Positions 32,424 through 42,010 of a DNA stretch of 64,000 nt are shown here, in pieces (position 1 is the stretch's first letter; every line of letters starts with the position of its first letter). The stretch comes from Lepus europaeus (lineage: Eukaryota; Chordata; Mammalia; Lagomorpha; Leporidae): the NCBI RefSeq assembly GCF_033115175.1, contig NC_084827.1, positions 176,453,401 to 176,517,400 on the forward strand, given 5' to 3'. The notes beneath the pieces were generated by a model. That model worked only from the letters and a program-made list of their open reading frames with translations. It had not been told where the DNA came from and did not search any database. The position numbers and the translations under genes are program-made.

Positions 32424-32663
32424 AAACTTTCCCTTTTATCAATCTTTCCTGGTTCTGTTTTTCCCTTCTTGTGTTACTTTTATCTGAAATTCTTCATTTC
32501 CTTTCTTCCTGTTTAACTTTGAATAGTACTTAGTTGAAAACTTTGTGCTTACATAGTTTTTATGAATTTTTTCTCTTGTATTGAGTATTTAATTGGTTAT
32601 TTTACTGGTTCATTAATATTAGTTAATTTGTATCTGTTTTGCAAGTTGAACATGTTCTCCTTT

Positions 32664-33001
32664 TTTTTTTTTTGACAGGCAGAGTGGACAGGGAGAGAGA
32701 GAGATAGAGAGAAAGGTCTTCCTTTTGCCGTTGGTTCACCCTCCAATGGCCGCCGTGGTTGGCGCGCTGCGGCCGGCGCACCGCACTGATCCGATGGCAG
32801 GAGCCAGGTGCTTCTCCTGGTCTCCCATGGGGTGCAGGGCCCAAGGACTTGGGCCATCCTCCACTGCACTCCCTGGCCACAGCAGAGAGCTGGCCTGGAA
32901 GAGGGGCATCCGGGACAGGACCGGTGCCCCAACCGGGACTAGAACCCGGTGTGCCGGTGCCGCAAGGCGGAGGATTAGCCTAGTGAGCCGCGGCGCCGGC
33001 T
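32664..33001 (-). repeat. Young CSINE with perfect target-site duplication
   Basis: Minus-strand copy bounded by catgttctccttt at 32651-32663 and 33002-33014. It has the same orientation and subfamily as its neighbour only 240 bases away. Confidence 0.95.
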
Positions 33002-33130
33002 CATGTTCTCCTTTCTAATTGATTTTATATGTATATTTTAAAGTTTGTACATCTTTAAAAATGTAGACATACAACTTTTTCTTTTTGTTACTATAGGAAT
33101 AAGGGATATAAAATTTTCTTCAGTATAATT

Positions 33131-33471
33131 TTTTTTAAAGGTTCGTTTATTTATTTGAAAGGCAGAGCTACAGGGAGGCAGAGGTGGAGGGAGAGAAAGA
33201 GAGAGAGAGGTCTTCTATCTGCTTGTTCATTCCCCAAATGGCCACAATGGCCAGAGCTGGGCAGATCCAAAGCCAGGAGCCAGGAACTTCTTCCAGTTCT
33301 CCCACACGAGTGCAGGGGCCCAAGGACTTGAGCCATCTTCTACTGCCTTCCCAGGCCACAGCAGAGAGCTAGATCAGAAGTGGAGCAGCTGGGACTCGAA
33401 CCAGTGTCCATATGGGATGCCAGCACTGCAGGCGGCAGACAGCCTTACCTGCCACGCCAAAGCATTGGCCC
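33131..33471 (-). repeat. CSINE
   Basis: Minus-strand copy from TTTAAAGGTTCGTTTATTTA to GCCAAAGCATTGGCCCC. Confidence 0.92.
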
Positions 33472-34195
33472 CTCCAATACAGTTTAACTGCGTACTTGGT
33501 ATCTTTTTTTTTTCCCCACTTGTTTTCAAAACAGTGTCCCCATATTCAGTGTTGCCTTTTCAACCCAGTTTTTCCAGTATAGAATATTTCTTCCACTCTT
33601 GTCTGTTCACGTGCATATACGAGGTACACTGGCTTTCTCTCTCTGAAATCTCTTTGTACCCAAATAGAACAGTTCTGTCTTCGAGATTGCAACGAGTTTT
33701 TGTGGCAGTGAAGTGTGCACTCAAGAAAGTGACTTCCCGATTTTCCCTTTTGGGAGCGGTCTCCCAGCACTTCCGTCTGCGGGAGCAGGAGCCGAGGCCT
33801 CGAGGTGCAGGCAGGGCAGAACTGCTGGAGGCCGGTGAACGGCGTGCTGCTGAGCCTGTGCCAGCGCCTTCCCCGGCTGCTCCATGGGGTGGATCAGAGC
33901 AGGGCTGTCCCACACCAGAGGCCTCTGTGCTGCTGCTCTCCCCAGGATCAGACTGACTTGTGTTCTTGGTTCTCTCCTGGGCCTTGGCTGTAGAAGAAAC
34001 CCCAGAGGGTCCCTAGAGGGGCTGGCCTCTCATGCAAATAGGCCTCTTGTGGACCCTCCCACCGGTGTTCTAGGCATGCCCAGGTAGGCAGAATCCTGGG
34101 ATGAACAGTTTGGTCAGTCAAGCTGAGACACGCTACAGCTGCTTGTGTGCACGTGTGATTTATCTGATCCAGGCTTTTGAACCATCCTCTGTTTT
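33472..34195. other. Unique sequence, nothing recognised
   Basis: There is a GC-rich patch at 33760-33960, but no CpG island, splice structure or protein family is recognisable. Confidence 0.5.
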
Positions 34196-34199
34196 TTTT

Positions 34200-34380
34200 A
34201 AAATATGCTTTTATATACTGCCTAAGTGTGGATTTTGTCTTTTTTAATCCAGTCTGTGATGCCGTTTTTTAAATAGGAGAATTTAGTCCATTTACATGTA
34301 ATCTTATAATTGTTTTAATTGTGTTATCCGGTGTTTTTCTGAGTTAGTAAGATTCTTTGTTTTCTCTTTAACTTAACATA
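34200..34380 (-). mobile_element. L1 ORF2-derived fragment
   Basis: AATCCAGTCTGTGATGCCGT, then GAATTTAGTCCATTTACATG, is the reverse complement of a well-known L1 ORF2 stretch. The AT-rich flanks back to about 31.8 kb may also be L1 remnants but are too decayed to call. Confidence 0.65.
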
Positions 34381-34669
34381 GGATTTCTATGGGATGCTGT
34401 TTTTTTTTTTTTTTTTTTTTTTTGAAATTTGAGATCAAATGTAAGATTTTGTGAACAACCTGGTTTCCTGGGGTTTTACTATGTATTCACTTACCTAACT
34501 CAAACATCCTGTGCTCAGTTTTCATACCTGTTCCATCTTAAAAATAATTTTCTTTCTTATACATGGATATGGCACTTTTTTGTTCATTTATTCATCTCCA
34601 ATTTCTCTTTAATCAAATGCTCTTGGTTTTGTCTTGGCATTCTGAAAACTTTCTCTCTAATTTTTTTAA

Positions 34670-34720
34670 AATTCTGATTCAGTGGGTCTAAGATCAAACC
34701 AAGAATTCTGCATTAAAAAT
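34670..34720 (+). mobile_element. MER5-like hAT fragment
   Basis: ATTCTGATTCAGTGGGTCTA followed by CAAGAATTCTGCATTAAA matches an internal stretch of the MER5 non-autonomous DNA transposon. The following SINE interrupts it. Confidence 0.5.
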
Positions 34721-35040
34721 TATTTTCATTTATTTTAAAGGGAGGGAGGGAGGAAGGGGAGAGAAAGATAGAGACTGAGAGAGAGAGAGAGAGAGAGAGA
34801 GATTGATTCTTCCAGCCACTGGCTCACTCCCCGAATGTGTGCAGTGACTCAATGACTGGGGCTGGGCCATGCTGAAGCCAGAAGCCTGGAACTCAACCTG
34901 GGCCTCCCATGTAGACCCGACTATTTGAGCCCTCAGCTGCAGCCTCCCAGGGAGCATATCAGCAGGAAGCTGGATTGGTAGTAGGCGGGACTCAAACAAC
35001 ACTCCCACGTGGCGGCCCAACCCTCCACACGTCTGTCCCT
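34720..35040 (-). repeat. Diverged CSINE
   Basis: Minus-strand copy with a GGGAGGGAGGGAGG start, GA tract, and GGCTGGGCCATGCTGAAGCC body; the head is decayed. Confidence 0.82.
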
Positions 35041-35700
35041 TCCAGGACCTTTCTGAATATTACTGCCCCTTTCACTGAAATTGCCTGCTTCCAAATCCAT
35101 TCCCTGACACACACAAACACTCCACACCACAAACGCCTACCTAGCCCCTAAGGTATGGACCTGAGCAGCTCTCTGGCTCAGCTGATTGGCCCCAACCCAA
35201 TTCCTGGGCTGGTTTGAGCCAATCAGAAATCTTCTCTCTAGACTCACCCAATGTGGACACTCAGTCAATGAGTGTTAAGCAATGCATAGGGAGAAAACAG
35301 ACTTGTAATTCATTGAAAATTTTCTCTGACATTTCAACGCACACACACACACAGTATGTGGCTCCTTAGAGAAGGGATGATATTTGGAAAAAGAAAAGTG
35401 GAGGTCTGTTGGGAAGCGAGAGTACCAGAAGAGTGGCTTGGTAGGGCATGGTACCTGCCACAGGGCAAGAGTAACAGGTGCCCGTGCTAGTGAGGATGAT
35501 GCAGGCATCCTAAGCGGTGTTGTAAGGACTGTGCCAAACGCCTACCCCTTCTCATGAAGATGCCACTCTACTAGATGCTACTTGCAGCTGGGAAGACATA
35601 TCTATGATTGAGAGAGAAAGTTCAAAAATCAGGAAGAATATGCAAGATGGAAGGTAGAAGATAAAGTTTAAACAAGGATGATGAGTGTAGAAATTACTCC
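35041..35700. other. Unique sequence with short (AC)n
   Basis: Nothing coding was recognised. A short AC microsatellite is at about 35339-35354, and two CCAAT-type motifs lie at about 35190-35225 without other promoter signs. Confidence 0.5.
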
Positions 35701-35701
35701 A

Positions 35702-36003
35702 GAGGCCAGCATTGCGGTTAGCGGGTTAAGTCACCTCCTGCAGCACTGGCATCCTGTATGGGTGCCGGTTTGTGTCCAAGCTGCTCTATTTCCAATCCAG
35801 CTCCCTGCAAACGGCCTGGGAAAACAGTGGAAGGTGGCCCAAATGTTTGGGCCCCTGCAAACCAACGTGGTAGATCTGGAAGAAGTTCCTGGCCCCAGGC
35901 TTCAGCGGCCATCTGAAGAATGAGCCAGTGGATGAAAGATCTCTCTGTCTCTCCCTATCTCTCTGTAACTCTATGCTTCAAATAAATACATAAATCTTGG
36001 AAA
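35702..36003 (+). repeat. CSINE
   Basis: Plus-strand copy from GAGGCCAGCATTGCGGTTAG to CAAATAAATACATAAATC. Confidence 0.9.
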
Positions 36004-36480
36004 AAAATAATACAATAAAAACTGAAAATGTGGGGAGATTCAGAAATAGGACAACACTGTAAATGAGAGTTTTCTATAGTATATGTGAAATGAAAAAAGA
36101 GGAAATCCTAAAATGTTTGATTAAAAAATTTGATAAATCCTGAAAAATACAATTAAAATATTTAAAAAGGTAACTTCTTAAATCGGAACTGGAAAGAAAA
36201 AGAGAAAGAGGCTAAGACCTAAGAGACAAAATTTAGATTTTAAAAGAGAAACACAGGAGACCCAGACACAGTTGCAGGCCCCTGGCTTTGGCCTACTGTT
36301 CCTGGCTACCACAGGCATCTGGAGAGTGAACCAGCAGATGGAAGATCTCTGTGTTTAAAAGAAAATGAAAATAAGTAAAAATACAAAATTCTGTAAACAT
36401 AGGAGAAAAAGAAAATGTATTTTTAGAAACTTAAAGTGAGGTAAGAACAAAGACTATAGTCAAATATCAAAAGACGGAGA
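36004..36480. other. AT-rich sequence with a SINE scrap
   Basis: Most of the stretch is A-rich and unrecognised, apart from the SINE fragment at 36255-36352. Confidence 0.5.
36255..36352 (+). repeat. CSINE 3' fragment
   Basis: Only the part from about CCAGACACAGTTGCAGGCCC to CAGCAGATGGAAGATCTCTG survives; the tRNA-like head is missing. Confidence 0.75.
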
Positions 36481-37160
36481 CGGTGGTGGGGCTGGGCTAC
36501 TTTGGTGTTGGCCGAGGACGGATCTGGCAATGACACGATGTCTGTGCTCACCCCAGCACTCTCAGCTTGGGGCCTTCTCAGCGCACACGGGTGAAGACCA
36601 GGCTCCTGGCACCTCCATGCATCCCACAGCTGGGGCTGGGGTCTCCCAGTGTCACGTCCCAGCCTCCCGTTGGTTCTTGGAATACGTGCCTTTCTACGTG
36701 AGGTTTTTGTTACTGTATTTCACGATGTTTTCATTGGCTTTTACTTCCTTTCCGATAGAATTAGCACACGCCAGGACATCCAGTCGTGTTGTCAATCAGC
36801 TGCTTCTAGCTTATCCCGAGATGCTCGTGGTACGAGACCTGGTCCTCACTGTGTCTTGCACTCACATGCGAGTGTCCAAGCAGCCCACCTTTATCACCGG
36901 GGCTCATCTAGGAGGCTGCAACACTTTCTGTTGGTTGTTGCTTCTTTCACTGCCATTGGTGGTGGTGGGGTTGGGCATGGGAAGGAGATAACCCAGGTCT
37001 TTCTCCCTAGGGTGAGGGTGTGGTGATGAGGGACAGTGTGCTCAGGAGTGACTCCCCCAAGGGTTCCCTGGGGAGGACCGGGTTAGGGTGAAAGTGGTTG
37101 AGAGTCAGGGTCAGCCTGGCACTGGAAAGGCCTGGGACAGCTCTCACTGTCTGTAGCTCC
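36481..37160. other. Unique sequence, nothing recognised
   Basis: Overlapping plus-strand frames of 153 and 125 codons begin here. They occupy different frames of the same DNA, have no family signature, and are not supported as genes. Confidence 0.5.
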
Positions 37161-37189
37161 TAAGCCCAGAAAGCTTGGACTTCACAAAG

Positions 37190-37480
37190 ACTGATGGGGA
37201 CTGAGAAGCTGTGTCTCTCCCAGATTCCCATGTTGAACCCTTGGAGGGTGGAGCCTGTGAAAGGCAAGTGGCTCCCAGGGAGGAGCCCTCAGGATGGGAT
37301 TAGCACTTCCCTGAGACCTAGCTGGCCTCTTCCTCACTGGGGCAAGAGGAGAACCAGCAGGTGGGTGCTCACCTTGCCCTGACCTTGGACTCCAGCCTCC
37401 AGAACCTCGAGGAATAAACTCTCAGTCTGCGGTCCTTTGTTACGGCAGACGCGGGCAGCTCTGCCTGGAGTCCCTCTGCT
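37190..37480 (+). mobile_element. MaLR-type LTR
   Basis: TCCCATGTTGAACCCTTGG near the start, then ACCTTGGACTCCAGCCTCC, AGAACCTCGAGGAATAAAC and TCCTTTGTTACGGCAG near the end, reproduce the MST/MLT LTR layout in sense orientation, including the polyadenylation signal. Confidence 0.72.
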
Positions 37481-37717
37481 GGAGGAAGCACGTGGCTTGT
37501 TTCATATGCTTATTCCACAGCAGGGCACAGTGATTCTGAGCTGATCCTCAGATTCGGGGTCCTGGGGGCATCTCTCAAGAGACTTTGCATCATTAACTGG
37601 CCATCTGTCATCCAAAGACCGTCAGACAAAGCACATGAGCTGGAACCTTCTGTGGCTGGGCTGCTCTGGAAGTACAGAGTCCACCCACAATTCCACACAG
37701 TTCTCTAAAGATATGCC

Positions 37718-38047
37718 GGGGCCGGGGCTGTGGAGAAGTGGGTTAAAGCCCTGGCCTGAAGTGCCAGCATCCTGTATGGGTGCCGGTTCTAGTCCCGGAT
37801 GCTCCTCTTCCAATCCAGCTCTCTGCTGTGGCCTGGGAAAGCAGTAGAAGATGGCCCAAGTCCTTGGGCTCCTGCACCCACATGGGAAGACCTAGAGAAG
37901 CTCCTGGCTCCTGGCTTGGGATCGGCACAGCTCCAGCTGTTGTGGCCATCTGGGCAGTGAACCAGAGGATGGAAGTCCTCTCTCTCTGTCTCTACCTCTC
38001 TCTGTAACTCTTTCAAATAAATAAAATAAATCTTTTTTTTTTTTTTA
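37718..38047 (+). repeat. CSINE with target-site duplication
   Basis: Plus-strand copy with tail AAATAAATAAAATAAATC and a T-run, between aaagatatgcc at 37707-37717 and 38048-38057 (the end base overlaps the tail). Confidence 0.92.
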
Positions 38048-38344
38048 AAAGATATGCCCGTCAGTAACAGTAAGAAACTTCCACCTCCTGAGGCACCACT
38101 GAAATCTCCCAGAACTCCAGGTGAGAAACGGCTAACAAACTACCTCGACCCTCCAATGGGAACACAGAACTTCAGAACAGAGGCCGTGTGCCGGGCTCCA
38201 CCAACCTCACCTGCTGGAGTCTCCCCTTTTCTATCTCGACTTTGACTCTCTGTCCACAAGACAATTCATCAGCTCTCCTGTCCCAAACTGCATCCTACTA
38301 ATCCCACCCGCACCCTACTTGGCTGGAATCACACCTAGGCCCTG

Positions 38345-38556
38345 TTGTAGACTGTATGTTTGTGCCTCCCCGCCCCCACCTCACTGTACGTGTTGACATT
38401 CTAACCTCCAATGTGATGGTGTTGGGAGGCGATCAAATCACGAGAGCAGAGTCCTCAGATATGCCATTAGTCCCCTTCCAAGGGACTCTAGAGAGCTGGT
38501 TTACTTCCATGGATAGCTGGTCACACATACTGTGGGTAGATGTTCAAAGAACATCA
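38345..38556 (+). mobile_element. MaLR-type LTR, 5' part
   Basis: TAGACTGTATGTTTGTGCCTCC, then TGTGATGGTGTTGGGAGGCG, is the sense-orientation start of a MaLR LTR. A SINE follows it and the 3' half is not seen. Confidence 0.65.
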
Positions 38557-38558
38557 TA

Positions 38559-38856
38559 GGGGCCAATGTTGTGGCATGGTAGGCTTAGCCTCCACCTGCG
38601 CAGCTGGCATCCCTTACGGGCACCGGTTTGTATCCCAGCTGCTCCTTTTCCATTCTAGCTCTCTGCTGATGGCCTGGGAAAGCAGCGGAAGATGGCCTAA
38701 GTGCTTGGGGCTCGGCACTTGTGTGGTGGGAGACCCAGAACAATCTCCTGGTTCCTGATCAGCCCAGCTCGGGCCGTTGTAGCCACTTGGGGAGTGAACC
38801 AGTGGCTGGAAGACCCTCCTCTCTGTAACTCTACCTCTCGAGTAAATAAAGTCTTA
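38559..38856 (+). repeat. CSINE with target-site duplication
   Basis: Plus-strand copy between caaagaacat at 38545-38554 and 38857-38866; the tail is GAGTAAATAAAGTC. Confidence 0.92.
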
Positions 38857-38869
38857 CAAAGAACATTCT

Positions 38870-39404
38870 AATGCCTGCTATGCTGGGAATATACTGAAGT
38901 TGTGGATTGGAGGCAGGCTGACAGTGCAAACCGCTTACTCCGTGTACTCCAGAGGGTGTTGTGGTCTGCCTCCAGCCCATGCGAGGAATCTTGGGTCCAT
39001 GCCACTGAGCGCGCACGGGAAAACGTCTGCCCCAAACCTGCAGCCTTCACACCAGCAAGGTCACACTCTCTGCCCGACGTCCACTCAGAGTGAGAGCCGC
39101 TGTCGCGCTGGAGAACGAGTCTCAGCCCTCCTTCCTCTGCTCTCCTGTTCCAGCCTCTAGCTGATCAGACCCCATTTCTAGTCCTGAAAAACCAGATGGT
39201 ATTCTTTCAATGCTGTGTTCTCTCCTTCTGGGTCCCCCCCGCCCAGTGGTCCCTTTGCTCCCTGCTGAATCACTGGGCCCTGCACCTCCGGCTGGGCTTC
39301 CTCCATCCTCCAGGATGGACACGTCCTGCCTGCATCACAGTCTCCCGAGAGCTCTGGAAGGGTCTGTTCAAGCATTAAAACCAAAGGTCACTGAGTTCAT
39401 TTCT
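38870..39404. other. Unique sequence, nothing recognised
   Basis: Opposite-strand frames of 60-90 codons overlap here; none is supported. Confidence 0.5.
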
Positions 39405-39449
39405 TCTTTTTTGTATTTATTTGAAAGAGTTACACAGAAAGAGAAGGAG

Positions 39450-39487
<38 letters not shown>

Positions 39488-39744
39488 CTTCCATCCAATG
39501 GTTCACTCCCCAATTGGCTGCAATGGCCGGAGCTGTGCTGATCTGAAGCCAGGGGCCAGGAGCTTCTTCTGGGTCTCCCACGTGGGTGCAGGGGCCCAAG
39601 TGTCTGGGCCATCTTCCACTGCTTTCCCAGGCCATAGCAGTGAGCTTGATTGGAAGTGGGGCACCCGAGTCTTGAACTGGTGCCCAAATGGGATGCCGGC
39701 ACTGCAGGCGGCAGTTTAACCCGCTACACCACAGTGCCAACCCC
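39405..39744 (-). repeat. CSINE
   Basis: Minus-strand copy with TGTATTTATTTGAAAGAG and head CACCACAGTGCCAACCCC. Confidence 0.92.
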
Positions 39745-39754
39745 CATTTATTCT

Positions 39755-39895
39755 TTAAACTTGATCGAGGCCTATGTGTGTGGCAGGCATTGTAGAAGCA
39801 AAGTTGAGCACTGTCCTCCTTCAAGGATCTCCTAGTTATTGGTAGGGGGATCCTGAAATTTGCTTAATACTATGTTGATGTTTTTTAAAGTGCTA
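39755..39895 (+). repeat. L2-like fragment
   Basis: CCTATGTGTGTGGCAGGCATTG, then TGTCCTCCTTCAAGGATCTC and CTAGTTATTGGTAGGGGGA, follow the end of the ancient L2 LINE (CTATGTGCCAGGCACTG... CCCTCAAGGAGCT). Confidence 0.6.
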
Positions 39896-40439
39896 AGAAA
39901 TTCAGGAACAATTTAATGTATCTCTTCCCCAGTTTAACATGGAACATGTGGAGGGTGGCCCAAAGGCGTCTGGCGGAGTCTCCTAAAATCCCTCCCTCGC
40001 TCTGCCCAGAAATACAAATCAGCGACCTGGAGAAACCTCTTGGACTACAGAAACTCCCCCCGATGGAGAAGACACTGCAGTTCTCAGTATGACTTTTGGG
40101 TGGTAGTCCATATTACAACAGCGAGCTTCCGGCTGTCCTGCCACTGTTCCCGTCAAAGCAGATGGGAACAGGCACCCTGATGAAGAAGGGACTGAGCCAC
40201 AGGGAACACGCCTCGGATCACAGTCTGTGAGGGGGAGGCGGCTCTGCTGGACCTGCATGGCGTCCCTGGGCAGCGAGTGTGGTCTGACTGAGCTGGAAGG
40301 ACCCGTCAGTCAAAACATCCCCTTTCCCAGGATGCACCTGTTTCCCCTGGAACCCAGAAAGGGGGGACACCATGAAAATAGGAAAATTAAGCTCCATGTG
40401 GAAAAGAAGGAAGCATCCTAAAATTCCCACACAGGTAGA

Positions 40440-40730
40440 GCCACCCCCCCCCCCCCCTCAGAAGAGAGGCTGAGAATGGGGAAGAGCCCATTTCACTGCT
40501 CATCACCGCTGGGGTGTTATTCAGGCTTCTCTCTCTAGGCAACCCTCGGCCCACGCGTGATGGGCAGTTCTCCGTGTGGGGCGGCCCACACGCACGCATG
40601 ATTGTACGTTTTCTCTCATTTTCAATAAATCCTGTCCTACTTGGGCACCTTCCCATGTCTCAGCTTGGAATTCTTGTCTCTGTGTGAGACAAGAACCTGG
40701 AGCAGAAATTCGGGCTCCTGTCCACATGAG
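40440..40730 (+). mobile_element. Candidate ERV-type LTR 3' part
   Basis: TTCTCTCATTTTCAATAAATCC supplies a polyadenylation signal, followed about 60 bases later by CTTGGAATTCTTGTCTCTG and GAGACAAGAACC, the same terminal motif as the two minus-strand LTRs at 1.5 and 5.9 kb. The 5' end cannot be placed and no viral gene is adjacent. Confidence 0.5.
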
Positions 40731-40772
40731 ACCCGTCTGCCCACCACCCTGGCCCTCAGGGAACACGCGGTG

Positions 40773-40796
40773 CCCCCCCCCCCCCCCCGCGCGCGC
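40773..40796 (+). repeat. C16 run followed by (GC)4
   Basis: Sixteen C in a row pass directly into GCGCGCGC. Other C homopolymers are at 40444-40457 (14 C) and 42386-42398 (13 C). Such runs are also assembly-error prone. Confidence 0.8.
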
Positions 40797-41229
40797 CTGG
40801 ATTCAAGCCACTGTGGACTCTGACACTGTACTCCTGGCTGGGGACTTCCCTATGGTCACCGACGCTGGACACCTGCTCTATGGAGCACGTGGCAATGGTT
40901 ACCTCTCCTGCTCTCCAGAACATTCGGCCTGCTCCGGGAGGGTTCCTTTACCTCCGCACGCACCTCTAATATTGGGGCTTCCTTGGTTGCACCCTCAGCC
41001 ATTCTCTGTGCACACACTTGGCCGGACAGGCCACTCCGCGGTTTTGGTAGGGTTCTCCACTGCGCCAGCTCTGTGACCTGGACCACCAACTCCTACCCTC
41101 CAACATCACCTTTTCTCTGCCTGCTCGGCCACCAGCCCGCGCCTTCGGGGTCAGGGACCACACCTGGGTGGGCCACCTCTGTATTCGCTCTGCCGGCGGG
41201 CACTAGGCTCTGAGCAGGTGTCCAGTGGA

Positions 41230-42010
41230 AAAACGAGCGAACCTTGTAACAGGAAAGGGGCCCGCGCGGCGACACCCAGGGGCTCCCGGCCTCGAGCAGC
41301 TTCAGGGCTGGAGGCGTCTGCGGGACAGGCCAGGGCGAGAAGCGGTGGCTGGCACGGCGGACCACAGTCAGCCGGGGTCGGGCAGTCCAGCCCGCCCGGC
41401 CCCGCCGCCGCGCACTCGGCCCACGCTAGGCGCTTTGGCCCCAACCGGCCACCGTCGCTCTCGCGAACGCCGCGCCCCTGACCCGGAAGCGCATTCTCCT
41501 TAGCAACTGCGGGACCGCGGCGGCGCTGGCCTCCCGGGAGCGACGGTGAGGCCCTCCCCGCCCCGTCCCCCTCTATATTCGGGACCCACCTCGAGGCCGG
41601 CTCCCCGGGGCTCCGAGGCGCGGGGCTGGGCACCTGCGGCGGCGGCCCGGGGCGGGCGTCCTCCGCCTCCCGCGTCGCTGCCCGGCCCCGACGTCGCCAT
41701 GCCCGCCCCACGCCCCCCGAGCCTGGCGGGTCTGTCTGGGCAGGCCCGGTCCGGGCCCGGCCAGCCCTCCGCCCCCTCCCGGGGTGGCCCGTGGGGTGCG
41801 CGACGCAGAGCCTGAGGCTGTAGAGGGGCGGCCCCAGGCTCGGGGCACCTGTGGACGCCGAGTCCTGAGCGAGGTGTTCGGGCTGGCCGACGGCACCGCC
41901 TGATGACAACGCCGGACACCTGCCCGCGCCTCGCGCTCCCTTTATCCTGACTCGAGGGCCCCTTTAGCTCGACCCTCTTCCGGGAAACTAGCCCTGCGGT
42001 CGTGAGCGGG
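41230..42010. promoter_or_regulatory. CpG island, inferred DIS3L2 promoter
   Basis: CpG density rises sharply here. There is no TATA box, but there are an ETS motif (CCGGAAGC at 41483-41490), a TCTCGCGA core at 41459-41466 and an RFX-type half-site (TTAGCAAC at 41500-41507), a mix typical of housekeeping CpG promoters. The DIS3L2 assignment rests on conserved gene order next to NPPC. Confidence 0.72.
41490..41545 (+). other. DIS3L2: Inferred non-coding first exon of DIS3L2 (start approximate)
   Basis: DIS3L2 encodes a cytoplasmic 3'-5' exoribonuclease that degrades uridylated RNAs. Here only a candidate 5'UTR exon is visible. The stretch after the ETS motif reads GCATTCTCCTTAGCAACTGC and ends GGGAGCGACG before a donor GTGAGG at 41546. 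No ATG or coding frame belongs to it. The next exon is not recognisable in the window, consistent with a long first intron. The assignment is by synteny and promoter type, not by coding sequence. Confidence 0.5.

Noticed and set aside
36530-37026. Overlapping plus-strand frames of 153 and 125 codons
   Set aside because: They are different frames of the same DNA, with no splice sites, promoter or family signature.
41151-41909. 252-codon minus-strand frame in the CpG island at 41 kb
   Set aside because: Low-complexity Pro/Arg/Gly translation with overlapping frames on both strands; no family signature or splice support.
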